DNA from: Blastococcus colisei
GTDB taxonomy: Bacteria; Actinomycetota; Actinomycetes; Mycobacteriales; Geodermatophilaceae
Direction of reading: 5' to 3'
Assembly: GCF_006717095.1 (NCBI RefSeq)
Contig: NZ_VFQE01000001.1
Coordinates: 1,922,001-1,986,000 of the forward strand
DNA: 64,000 nucleotides
Made by a program: the position numbers and the translations under genes. Positions 45,846-53,406 of this stretch are shown piece after piece. The notes below the pieces were generated by a model. That model saw nothing but the letters and a program-made list of their open reading frames with translations, made no database searches and was not told the origin of the DNA. Position 1 is the stretch's first letter. The number at the start of each line of letters is the position of its first letter.

Positions 45846-45898
45846 GGGGAACAGTCCCCAGATGCGGTACGTTGCGATCCCATCGGAGAGTGCTCCCC
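45846..45898. promoter_or_regulatory. TetR operators, sites 1 and 2
   Basis: GGGGAACAGTCCCC at 45846-45859 and GGAGAGTGCTCCCC at 45885-45898, 39 bases apart, in the divergent region between tetR and the NAD(P)-binding reductase. Together with site 3 they give the consensus GGRGA-N4-TCCCC. Confidence 0.6.
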
Positions 45899-45946
45899 AC
45901 TTGTGATGACGACATCGCAGGGCACTCGACGAGGAGCGACCACCAG

Positions 45947-46587
45947 ATGAACGTCACCGTCTTCGGCGCCACCGGCGCCATCGGCCAGCAGGTCGTCGAA
46001 CAGCTGTGCACCCGCGGGCACGCCGTCACTGCCTACGTCCGCAACCCCGCCAAGGTCCCGGCCGGCTGGGGGCACGACGTGACCGTGGTGGTCGGCGAGA
46101 TCACCGACGCCGCCGCCATCGACCGCGCGGTCGCCGGCGCCGATGCCGTGGTGAGCGCACTCGGCCCGAGCATGGACCGCAAGGCCACCGGCGTGCCCCT
46201 GGTCAAGGGCACGCGGCACATCGTCGAGTCCATGCAGCGCCACGGCGTCCGCCGGTACGTCGGCAACGGCACCCCGAGCTCCTCGACCCTCGGGAGAAGG
46301 GCACCTGGCAGACCCGGCTGCCCACCTTCATGGCCAGGACCTTCCTGCGCCGTGCCTACGACGAGATCGTCGGCATGAGCAAGGCGGTCATGGAGTCGGG
46401 GCTGGACTGGACGATCGTCCGCTTCCTCGCGCCGAAGGACGGACCGGCCAAGGGCAGCGTCCGGCAGGGCTTCTACGGCACGGACAAGCTCGGCTTCGGC
46501 GTCACGCGCGCCGACATCGCCGCCTTCACCGCCGCTCAGGTCGACGACCGCACCTACGTCGGCGCCGCCCCCGGCATCAGCAACTGA
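45947..46587 (+). pseudogene. NAD(P)-binding (NmrA-like) reductase, broken by a frameshift
   Basis: The ATG at 45947 follows GAGGAG and begins MNVTVFGATGAIGQQVVEQL, a Rossmann opening. The reading continues to GVRRYVGNGTPSS near 46280 and then leaves frame; the rest (LDPREKGTWQTRL... to GLDWTIVRFLAPKDGP...GISN) continues in another frame to 46587. One missing base at about 46279-46281 explains it (TPS-VLDPREK expected). The full product would be about 213 residues. A sequencing error is possible, because both halves look otherwise intact. Divergent from tetR and probably under its control. Confidence 0.8.
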
Positions 46588-46969
46588 CCCGGGAGTCGCC
46601 GTCGCCGGGCAGTCGCCGGGTGCCTGCCTTCGTAGTCGACGGCTTCCGCGCGTTCGCCGCCACTCACCGCGCAGGCCAGCCGCACCCGGGGCCCTTGAGG
46701 CTGTGACTCGACGTCTGAGCGCCGGCCGACCGGCCGGCCACCCAGCCGCGGTCCGAGGCGGCGCGGAGTCCATGGGGCGTCCATGGGCGAGCTGGATACA
46801 CGCCGAGCCAGCGGTAGGCGGCTCTCCAGGTCGCGGCTCGGGTGAGCGCACGCGGCCGTCCATCCGAGCAGTGGAGTCGAGGGGTCCGTGGGGTCCAGTC
46901 ACGTGCTCGACTTCCGGCTTCATGACCAGGGGCTGGGCTCCATGTCAGTTGGCCGACTGGAAGTACATG
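46588..46969. other. Non-coding stretch left of the first qor fragment
   Basis: No gene is supported in these 382 bases. They include a 12-bp direct repeat at 46941-46977 at the edge of the qor fragment. The similar gap on the far side of the fragment (47126-47423) also shows no gene. Confidence 0.4.
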
Positions 46970-46977
46970 TCAGTTGG
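46941..46977. repeat. Direct repeat CATGTCAGTTGG at the fragment edge
   Basis: CATGTCAGTTGG occurs at 46941-46952 and 46966-46977, 25 bases apart; the first copy extends into the imperfect palindrome CAGTTGGCCGACTG. The second copy overlaps the last codons of the qor fragment (stop at 46970). Position at a segment boundary suggests recombinase-binding sequence, unproven. Confidence 0.5.
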
Positions 46978-47125
46978 ACGACAGCCGGTGGTGGGTGTCG
47001 GCAAAGTTGACTCCTGCGGCACTCACCTCGTAAAGCTTCTGCCCTTCGCTGGGCCTGAGGTCGGGCAGGTCGACGACGTCGAGGACCTCGGGACCGCCGA
47101 AGCGGGTGATCTGGACAGCGCGCAT
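46970..47125 (-). pseudogene. Fragment 1 of the qor-like gene 5' end (51 codons)
   Basis: Begins MRAVQITRFGGPEV and keeps frame through GVNFADTHHR before a stop after SSN. 36 of the first 44 residues match the intact gene at 41640; nothing of the remaining ~280 codons follows. The leaderless promoter (TAGCCT at 47133-47138, seven bases from the ATG) is kept. Interpreted as a displaced original 5' end after island insertion; a short expressed peptide is an alternative. Confidence 0.85.
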
Positions 47126-47423
47126 GACGGTGAGGCTAGGGGTTGCCCCTGCGGACCTGCTGCGAACGTCTGAGATGGCCGTGAACCATCGCATGCCGCG
47201 TCCGGCCGAAGTGCCTTGTCTGTCCGGTAGCTGGGCGACGTCTTGGGCCGACCGACAGTGCCCGCGAGGATCCGCGGGAGATGGTCGGCCACTGACGCTG
47301 AGTGTTGACGCGCGGTCGGTGGATCGGCCAGGGACACCGCACCCGCGTGGCAACAGGTGATAGGGCGGGAGTACCTCAGAGTCGAACCAACGAGAGGTGC
47401 CATCCTCTGGAGCGGAGCGCGGG

Positions 47424-47558
47424 GTGACAGAGACCGTAGTCACGGCCCTAGTGGTAGGTGGAGCACTGGGTGGCTACGTGGGCTACCAGCTCGGCAACTG
47501 GCGAGCTGCCCATCGCGCGGCACGGGCCACATACAGGACACAACGGGGGCTGCGCTGA
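47424..47558 (+). CDS. Small single-pass membrane protein (44 aa)
   Basis: GTG-initiated 44-codon gene. The product has one N-terminal TM helix with glycine-zipper spacing (TALVVGGALGGYVGYQLG) and a strongly basic tail (RAAHRAARATYRTQRGLR). AGCGGAG lies about ten bases upstream. It is the first gene to the right of qor fragment 1 and lies 74 bases before the next membrane protein, so it may belong to the TIR/SLOG group. A hairpin overlaps its stop. No family recognised. Confidence 0.55.
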   Translation: MTETVVTALVVGGALGGYVGYQLGNWRAAHRAARATYRTQRGLR

Positions 47559-47567
47559 GCCAGCCCC
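47546..47567 (+). terminator. Hairpin at the end of the 44-aa gene
   Basis: GGGGCTG (47546-47552) pairs with CAGCCCC (47561-47567), loop of eight bases; it overlaps the stop codon. It may terminate or attenuate transcription into the next gene. Confidence 0.4.
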
Positions 47568-47632
47568 AAGATCGGGCGGCAACGCGTGCCCCCTCATCTG
47601 CTACCGCACCGTCCGAAATAGGTTCGTCGAGA

Positions 47633-48013
47633 ATGCCTGACGTCGAGTACCTCAAAATGATCCAAGGCGTCGTGGGGCGGCTGGCAAGCAATTCCTTCCT
47701 CATCAAGGGCTGGTCCGTCACGATCGCTGCCGGTCTGAGTGCGTTCGCGAGAACCGAGACAGACCGGAGTCTGGCGTGGATCGCTGTCGGCGTCGTTGCC
47801 GTGTTCATGGCACTGGATGCCTATTTCCTGGCGGTGGAGCGCGCCTACAGAGAGCTCTACGACACGGCGCTGGGCGCATCCGCAGACTGCTACGTCATGA
47901 CGGCCGAAAGGGTCGGCCCGCGGCAGATAGTCGGTGCACTGGTCAGCATCTCCGTGCTGCCCCTCCATGCCGCTGTCATGGCCGGCGCGACCGTCGTGGC
48001 GCTGAGCACGTGA
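47633..48013 (+). CDS. Small multi-TM protein of a family seen beside TIR-type genes
   Basis: A 126-residue membrane protein: amphipathic start (MPDVEYLKMIQGVVGRLASNSFLIKGWSVT), two TM helices (IAAGLSAFA region and SLAWIAVGVVAVFMALDAYFL), the charged ERAYRELYD segment, and a third TM helix near the C-terminus. The NSFLIKGWSVT...LDAYFLxxERxYRxLYD pattern is one I recall from small membrane proteins in bacterial conflict loci; I cannot verify that here. As the only substantial membrane protein in segment 2 it is the best candidate for a membrane-acting effector (inference). Confidence 0.75.
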   Translation: MPDVEYLKMIQGVVGRLASNSFLIKGWSVTIAAGLSAFARTETDRSLAWIAVGVVAVFMALDAYFLAVERAYRELYDTALGASADCYVMTAERVGPRQIVGALVSISVLPLHAAVMAGATVVALST

Positions 48014-48200
48014 CGCCGGCCCGTCGGAGAGAGTGCGCGCTCCGGCCGCGACGCCGACGGTGCGGACGACGTGTCGCACAACAGCTCCGCGTGCGTGTGG
48101 GTCGATCGGGGGTCGGCACGGTGAGAACGGATGCGGGCGTGCGCGGTCGGACATCCCTGCCCACGCGCTTCGTGCCCACCGATCGTCGTGGGAGTCGACC

Positions 48201-49526
48201 GTGACCAGGCCGCTCTGCTTCGTCCTGATGCCCTACCACGCCGTGCAGGACGAGGTCGGTGATCAGATCGACTTCCGCGCGGTCTACGACCAGCTCATCG
48301 CACCGGCGATCACCGAAGCAGGCATGGAGCCGCTGAGGGCGGACGAAGACCCGGAAAGCCGCGGAATCTTCCAGAAGGCGATGTTCGAGCGGCTCGTGGT
48401 GTGCGAGTTCGCCGTGGCCGACCTGTCCACCGGAAACGCCAACGTGTACTACGAGCTGGGCGTGCGTCATGCGCTTCGCCCGTACAGCACTGTGCTCATC
48501 TTCAGAGAGGGCTACCGACTGCCCCTCGACGTGGCGCACGGCTCGGCGATGCCCTACCCCCTGAGGCCCGACGGGAAGCCGGCAGACGTCGAGGCGACGA
48601 GGAGCAAGCTCGTCGCGCGCCTGCGGGCGGCCCGGGAGGCGCGAGTCGACAGTCCCGTGCACCAACTGGTCACCGGCCTGCCCGTCGCGGAAGTCGACCA
48701 CGAACGGATCGACAGTTTCCGGGTGCACGCGGACCGCGAGGAGCAGCTGCGGCAGGCACTGGAGCAGGCCGGCCGGCAAGGCGTCGAGCACGTGCGCCGG
48801 GTCGAGGTGGCGCTGGGCCGGACCGAGGACCTCGAGGTCAAGACGGCCGTCGACCTGCTCCTCGCGTACCGCTCCCGGTCGGCGTGGCCGGACATGGTTC
48901 GGCTGGTTCGCGGCCTGGCGAAACCGGTGGCCCGCGTGGAACTCATCCAGCAGGCGTACGCGTGGGCTCTTAACCGGTGCGGAGAGGATGCCGAGGCCGA
49001 AAGACTCGCGAACGACCTCGTGCGGCAGCGGCCGAGCAGTGAGACGTATGGGCTGTTGGGCCGCATCTACAAGGACCGATGGGTTCGCGCCGGCTCGCCG
49101 GCCCGGCGTGCTGGCCTCCTGGCTCGGGCCATCGACAACTATGTGAAGGGGTTCGAAGCGGACTGGCGTGACCCGTATCCTGGCATCAACGCGGTCACCC
49201 TCATGTCGCTGTCGTCCCCTCCGGACTCGCGCCTGACCGAGCTGTTTCCTGTGGTGAGCTACGCCTTGGCTCAGCGGCTGAGGCGCAAGGATCGAGACCC
49301 GCACTATTGGGATCACGCCACCGATCTGGCCCTCGCAGTGCTTGCCGGTGATCAGCGCCGTGCCCACGCGGCGCTGGAGTGCGCCCTCGCGGTGGTGCGC
49401 GACCCGTTCGAGCCAGAGACGACTGCCCGGGACCTCACGTTCGTCGCAGATGCCATGCGAATCCGCGGTGAGGATGCGACGTGGGTGGACGAGATCGTGA
49501 AGGAGTTGCTCGGCAGTGAGTCGTGA
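48201..49526 (+). CDS. Deoxyribosyltransferase/TIR-like domain fused to helical TPR-S-type region
   Basis: A 441-residue soluble protein. Residues ~1-130 form a Rossmannoid domain: CFVLMPYHA, then CEFAVADLSTGNANVYYELGVRHAL, the pattern of nucleoside 2-deoxyribosyltransferase-like domains with the conserved Glu in YYELG. Residues ~170-430 are all-helical and resemble the TRAFs-binding/TPR-S domain of bacterial conflict proteins (YAWALNRCGEDAEAERLANDLV, SSETYGLLGRIYKDRW). The GTG at 48201 starts directly at the domain; the longer frame upstream is Arg-rich and unlikely. It probably senses or cleaves a nucleotide (inference). Confidence 0.82.
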   Translation: MTRPLCFVLMPYHAVQDEVGDQIDFRAVYDQLIAPAITEAGMEPLRADEDPESRGIFQKAMFERLVVCEFAVADLSTGNANVYYELGVRHALRPYSTVLIFREGYRLPLDVAHGSAMPYPLRPDGKPADVEATRSKLVARLRAAREARVDSPVHQLVTGLPVAEVDHERIDSFRVHADREEQLRQALEQAGRQGVEHVRRVEVALGRTEDLEVKTAVDLLLAYRSRSAWPDMVRLVRGLAKPVARVELIQQAYAWALNRCGEDAEAERLANDLVRQRPSSETYGLLGRIYKDRWVRAGSPARRAGLLARAIDNYVKGFEADWRDPYPGINAVTLMSLSSPPDSRLTELFPVVSYALAQRLRRKDRDPHYWDHATDLALAVLAGDQRRAHAALECALAVVRDPFEPETTARDLTFVADAMRIRGEDATWVDEIVKELLGSES

Positions 49527-49547
49527 GAGCACCTATGTGGTCGGGTC

Positions 49548-50111
49548 GTGCCACGTCGGTACAGGCTTCGGGTGCGACTTCAAGCCACTGCATCCGTGAA
49601 GACGTCGCAACGTAGCCCCGGAACCTCTCCGGACGCAGTCTCCTCCGTCGGAGGTTCATCGCGGAAGGCTGCCCAGCGGGCGTACCGACGCCGGCACCCC
49701 GGGCCCACGACCCTGTTGTTGATGCGGTTCGACGACACCCGGGTGATGCGCGCAATCCACGACGGCGTCCGGGCCGCTGCGGCCCGGCACGGTCGGGACG
49801 TCGTCCGTGCCGACGACCACGACTACACCGGCGAGCTCTGGACGAACGTCGCGCTGTGCCTCGAGAACAGTGACCTCGTGATCGCCGTTCTGGACCAGGT
49901 CGAGCGGAGCGATTGCGACGCCAGCGTCATGGTCGAGCTCGGATTCGCTCTGGCGGCGGGGCGGAGATGCCTGATCCTCGTCGAGCGCCGGCTCAGGGAG
50001 CTTCCCGCCGTCCTCAGGCATCGGCTCACCTACGACTTCGACGCGCTGGACCTTCCCGGTTCCATCGAGCGCCGGGTCGACGACTGGCTGGCGCGGAACG
50101 GCGATGGCTGA
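49548..50111 (+). CDS. Deoxyribosyltransferase/TIR-like nucleotide-handling protein
   Basis: A 187-residue protein starting 21 bases after the previous stop. Residues ~50-165 are a Rossmannoid domain (TTLLLMRFDDTRVMRAIHDGVRAAAARHG; ENSDLVIAVLDQ; SVMVELGFALAAGRRCLIL) with the conserved Glu in VELG. The first ~50 residues are Arg/Ser-rich and may include untranslated sequence; GTG at 49596 is an alternative start. It lacks the helical partner domain of its neighbour, so the two may work as enzyme and regulated enzyme (inference). Confidence 0.72.
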   Translation: MPRRYRLRVRLQATASVKTSQRSPGTSPDAVSSVGGSSRKAAQRAYRRRHPGPTTLLLMRFDDTRVMRAIHDGVRAAAARHGRDVVRADDHDYTGELWTNVALCLENSDLVIAVLDQVERSDCDASVMVELGFALAAGRRCLILVERRLRELPAVLRHRLTYDFDALDLPGSIERRVDDWLARNGDG

Positions 50112-50138
50112 CGGCGGACACCGCTCGTCCGCATGACG

Positions 50139-50762
50139 TCAGGTCTCCGACAGGAACCGGACGATCCGAGCTGCCGTCAGCGGATACCGCGGTGATCTGA
50201 GCCAATCCGCGAGCTCCGGTGGCAGCGGCCGGCGAGTCCCGCCAATCGGATCGAGTCGGGCGGCGGCACCGCCAGGGGCCGTCAGCGGCAGCCTCGCCAG
50301 CGTGGGGCGGAGCTCGCCGACGAGGGCGTACTCGTCGGCGATTCCTTCCATGCCTCCCACGAACAGCGCGCCCACCATGTCGGTGTTTCGCTCGACCATC
50401 ATGTGCCGCATGAGCGCAAGGCTCTCGGACAGGTCGCGCCCTCGAGGCGTGGAGACGATGGTGCCGAACCCCAGCCGCTCCAGTTCGCGGGTCGGCTCGG
50501 TGATGAGGTCGCGGAACTCCTCGGACTGGTACACCGATACGGCCTGCTGAGCCGCGTGGTCGGCGGCCATCCTCAGGACGAGCGGGGTGATCGTGGGGTG
50601 GCCTCCGAAGACGATGCGACCGTTCGCGGCGAACACGGCGGCCACCAGAGCGGTGACGGCATCGGCCACCGCGTCCGCGTCGTACGGTGCGAAGCGTTCC
50701 CCGCGCCTTCCGGATGGGAAGCTGGCCGAGAGCAACACCGGACGCGATCCCAGGTCAGCCAT
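50139..50762 (-). CDS. SLOG-like (LSDAT/TIR-partner) nucleotide-binding protein
   Basis: A 207-residue Rossmannoid protein: RPVLLSASFPSGRRGERF, a long helix with VADAVTALVAAVFAANGRIVFGGHPTITPLVLRMA, VSVYQSEEFRD and MVGALFVGGMEGIADEYALV. The GGHPTITP and GGMEGI loops fit the SLOG superfamily, predicted sensors or processors of nucleotide signals. Its ATG lies inside the end of the TIR gene (8-base out-of-frame overlap), so the two are co-translated and likely act together. It converges on the 49548 gene. Confidence 0.78.
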   Translation of the reverse strand: MADLGSRPVLLSASFPSGRRGERFAPYDADAVADAVTALVAAVFAANGRIVFGGHPTITPLVLRMAADHAAQQAVSVYQSEEFRDLITEPTRELERLGFGTIVSTPRGRDLSESLALMRHMMVERNTDMVGALFVGGMEGIADEYALVGELRPTLARLPLTAPGGAAARLDPIGGTRRPLPPELADWLRSPRYPLTAARIVRFLSET

Positions 50763-51912
50763 CGAGAGCCTCGTTGAGAAGCAGGGTCGACAGCGAACGG
50801 CCGCCACTCACCCAGGTGACGATCTCGTGCGCGGCCGCGTCCAGGTCCGCCACCGGGTGGACGACGACTCCCTCCATGCGCGCGACGTCGGCCTCGTGGA
50901 CGAGCGGCTCACGAAGCCCGTGGAGCAGGAAGAGATCCCTGGGAGTAGGCGCCCGCACGGTCGTGAGGAAGATGCGTGGCGGGCCGTTCCCGTCGGTGGG
51001 CTGAGCGACGACGGCCCAATCCGCAGCCGGCACGACGTCGTAGCCGTCGCGCGTCAGGACATCGGTCAGCGAGCCGAGCAGTTGTTCGCGTCGCCGCCTG
51101 ATGAGCCCCGCGTACCGCGTCTCCACCATGTCGAGCACGGCCTCGAGCGCCGTGTCGGTGAGCTCGGGGTCACCGTCCGTCCCGGGCCGCAGGTGTCGCG
51201 CGGCATCGAGCTCGTGGCGAAAGGCGTCGTCCACCGTGGGGAACCGGCGGTCGCGGGAAACGCCCGGCAAGGTCAGAGCCAGGTGACTGATGTGGTGGCG
51301 CATCGCGTACGCCACCTCTTCTTCGACCCACCGGGAGTCGCGCGCGGACAGGCTCTCGATGAACAGGACGAAGGCCTTGTCAGCCAGGTCGACATGGATC
51401 TGCCGCTGGAAATCGACGCCGACGTCCACGCTGAATCGGTCGAGGAACACGTCGAAACCCCGCTGCACCAGGGCGGTGTGTAGCTGGAGAGCGAGTCGGC
51501 CAGCATCCGTCCGGCGGTAGCTTAGAAAGAGCTTCCGGTCTTCTTCGCCGAGGCCGAGGGCGCGCAGGACGACGAGAGCGACGCGCCTGCGATCGCCCCA
51601 ATCGATCGCGTTCAGCCGTTCGAGGGGTGGCGGCATCAGGGCGCGAACGTCGGTGTGGCCGCTCGGGAACACCGGGACGACCGGATACCCCGCTTCAGCG
51701 AGCCGCCGCAGTTTGTCCCCTGTCACGGTCCCCCCGGCGGTCGTCGCCAGGTAGACCACGGCGGCGGGACTGTCGGCATCATGGGGAACGTCGTCGACGA
51801 CCACGATGCGTTTGTCCGGGAGACCGGCGCTGCGCGCCGCAGCCCGCACTTCACCTTCCACCTCCCGCGCCCACGCATCCTCACCTGCGTGCACCATGAC
51901 GATGCGGTACAT
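50755..51912 (-). CDS. TIR-domain protein with extra N-terminal Rossmannoid domain
   Basis: A 385-residue cytosolic protein. Residues ~1-140 form a first alpha/beta domain (MYRIVMVHAGEDAWAREVEGEV; PVVPVFPSGH). A TIR domain follows at ~150-260: KLFLSYRRTDAGRLALQLHTAL, GFDVFLDRF, and WVEEEVAYAM with the catalytic-type Glu near 197-199. The C-terminal ~100 residues contain another alpha/beta unit. TIR domains of this kind cleave NAD+ or make cyclic ADP-ribose-type signals in anti-phage systems. ATG at 51912 follows GGGAGGGG. Overlaps the SLOG gene. Confidence 0.85.
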   Translation of the reverse strand: MYRIVMVHAGEDAWAREVEGEVRAAARSAGLPDKRIVVVDDVPHDADSPAAVVYLATTAGGTVTGDKLRRLAEAGYPVVPVFPSGHTDVRALMPPPLERLNAIDWGDRRRVALVVLRALGLGEEDRKLFLSYRRTDAGRLALQLHTALVQRGFDVFLDRFSVDVGVDFQRQIHVDLADKAFVLFIESLSARDSRWVEEEVAYAMRHHISHLALTLPGVSRDRRFPTVDDAFRHELDAARHLRPGTDGDPELTDTALEAVLDMVETRYAGLIRRRREQLLGSLTDVLTRDGYDVVPAADWAVVAQPTDGNGPPRIFLTTVRAPTPRDLFLLHGLREPLVHEADVARMEGVVVHPVADLDAAAHEIVTWVSGGRSLSTLLLNEALDG

Positions 51913-52170
51913 CGCGCCCCTCCCGCCGACCGGCCGGTCCGTCCACCAAAGCACCGGGACCTGCTCGTCGCCAGAGTGGTGTCCCTGGAGCAAGTCCCTG
52001 GTGCGCGAGCGAACGCCTGGCTGCCAGGCCCCGAGCGGGTTCGATGCTGGACTGCCGGCCAGCCGACGACTGTCGACGTCCTCACGCTGGCCTAGACTCG
52101 CCCCTGCCTACGTCCGGCTTGCTGACCGCTCGGAGTTGGTACTGCTCGCGCAAGGGCGAGAGAGGGAACT

Positions 52171-52752
52171 ATGGGCATTCCAGTCTTCCTCAGCCGGGCG
52201 CAGCCCCACACCATGTCGCAGAAGCACTTCCTCAAGGCTCTTCGCAAGCACCTCCGGGCGCGTGGCCTGGAGCCGCGGACGGTCGGCGACACGGACTTCG
52301 GGTTGAACGGGTTGGACGCGGTGCGTGGTCTGCTGCGTCAGTGCAACGGGCTCATCAGCGTCGCCTTCCGGCGAACCGTCGTGCGTGACGGTGTTGATCG
52401 CCCCGACGCCGACGAGGCACTCGGCGACGCCGTCCGCGAGATCGTCCTCACGGACACGTGGCTGACGACGCCGTGGTGTCACATGGAAGCGGCCATGGCG
52501 TATCAGATCGGGCTACCCGTGCTCCTGGTGGTGGAGAAGGGTGTCCGGCAGGACGGCGCGATCGAGAACGGTGTCCTCGGCCAATACCCACCGCAGTTCG
52601 ATCTCGAGGCTGACGATCGAGACCTCGACGCTGTGTTCGCCCGGAACCTTGAGAAGTGGCGGCAGCTGGCGGGGACGTGGGAAGGCCAGGTACGCGAGGT
52701 GGTACACACTCGGGCCCGGCCGTCCGCGTTGTACGGGATCGCCCATCGTTGA
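52171..52752 (+). CDS. TIR/deoxyribosyltransferase-like Rossmannoid protein
   Basis: A 193-residue protein: MGIPVFLSRAQPHTMSQKHFLKALRKHLRARGLEPRTVG, then LRQCNGLISVAFRR and TTPWCHMEAAMAYQIGLPVLLVVEKGV with a conserved Glu in the position used by TIR/NDT-like enzymes. RBS GAGAGAGGG precedes the ATG. It is divergent from the TIR gene across 258 bases and is the last gene before qor fragment 2. Substrate and reaction are unknown; the fold assignment is from motif spacing. Confidence 0.7.
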   Translation: MGIPVFLSRAQPHTMSQKHFLKALRKHLRARGLEPRTVGDTDFGLNGLDAVRGLLRQCNGLISVAFRRTVVRDGVDRPDADEALGDAVREIVLTDTWLTTPWCHMEAAMAYQIGLPVLLVVEKGVRQDGAIENGVLGQYPPQFDLEADDRDLDAVFARNLEKWRQLAGTWEGQVREVVHTRARPSALYGIAHR

Positions 52753-52841
52753 CGCGTGCGTGTCGCTATCGGAACCGCACTGTCCAGCTTCTCTCATCCA
52801 CAGCAGCCGACCGGCAGTTCTACGGCGAAGGTCGGGTCTGC

Positions 52842-53036
52842 TCAGGCCGCGGCGCCGTCGAGCACATCCCTGGACGCTTGTCCGTCGAGCACTCCGCCGG
52901 TGGTGGTGTCGGCGAAGTTGACTCCTGCGGAGCTCACCTCGTAGAGCTGCTGACCGGGCCCTGGGGTGGGATCGGGGAGGTCGACGATGTCCATGACCTC
53001 GGGGCCGCCGAAGCGGGTGATCTGCACGGCTCGCAT
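52842..53036 (-). pseudogene. Fragment 2 of the qor-like gene 5' end
   Basis: The first 44 codons encode exactly the same residues as the intact gene (MRAVQITRFGG to GVNFADT), although about six bases differ, all silent. After ADT the sequence runs into unrelated DNA (TTGGVLDGQAS) and stops after 64 codons. Promoter TAGCCT at 53044-53049 is kept at the same seven-base distance. The purely silent changes mean this was part of a functional gene until recently. Confidence 0.88.
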
Positions 53037-53130
53037 GAGCAGCAGGCTAGGCGCTGCGCAGGTGGCCTTCCGACGTCGGTCCTCACTGTCCGGCCCGAGG
53101 GAGGGCCGAGAAGGTCCAGGAGTACCCGGA

Positions 53131-53406
53131 TCAGCCGTGGACGTCGGCGCGGTGCGACATACGCACGACTCTGACGAGGACCTCGTCGTCGTGGACGGAG
53201 TAGATCACGCGGTACTGGCCTCGCCGTGCGGACCGGTAGCCCTCGAGCTGGAGGCGCAGCGGCGTGCCGACGCGGTACGGGTCCGTGGCGAGCGGCCCGT
53301 ACAGGAAGCCGACGACCGCCACGGCCACCGGCTCGGGCAGGTCTCGCTCGACGGCCCGCTTGGCCGCTGCCGAGAGGACGACGGTGTAGGTGTGCGGACC
53401 TGTCAC
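53131..53406 (-). CDS. RelE/ParE-family toxin
   Basis: A 91-residue basic mRNA-interferase-like toxin: TYTVVLSAAAKRAVERDLP, LRLQLEGYRSARRGQYRVIYSV and VLVRVVRMSHRADVHG, matching the RelE fold with the Arg/Tyr-rich active face (RRGQYRVIY). The start overlaps the antitoxin stop by 4 bases. Just inside segment 3 next to qor fragment 2, a usual site for an island-stabilising module. Confidence 0.9.
   Translation of the reverse strand: MTGPHTYTVVLSAAAKRAVERDLPEPVAVAVVGFLYGPLATDPYRVGTPLRLQLEGYRSARRGQYRVIYSVHDDEVLVRVVRMSHRADVHG

Noticed and set aside
47126-47632. Long plus-strand frame from 47357 as the N-terminus of the 47633 membrane protein
   Set aside because: The first ~90 residues are Arg/Ser/Gly-rich without pattern and overlap the separate 44-codon gene in another frame; the ATG at 47633 starts at the conserved-looking MPDVEYLKMIQG segment.
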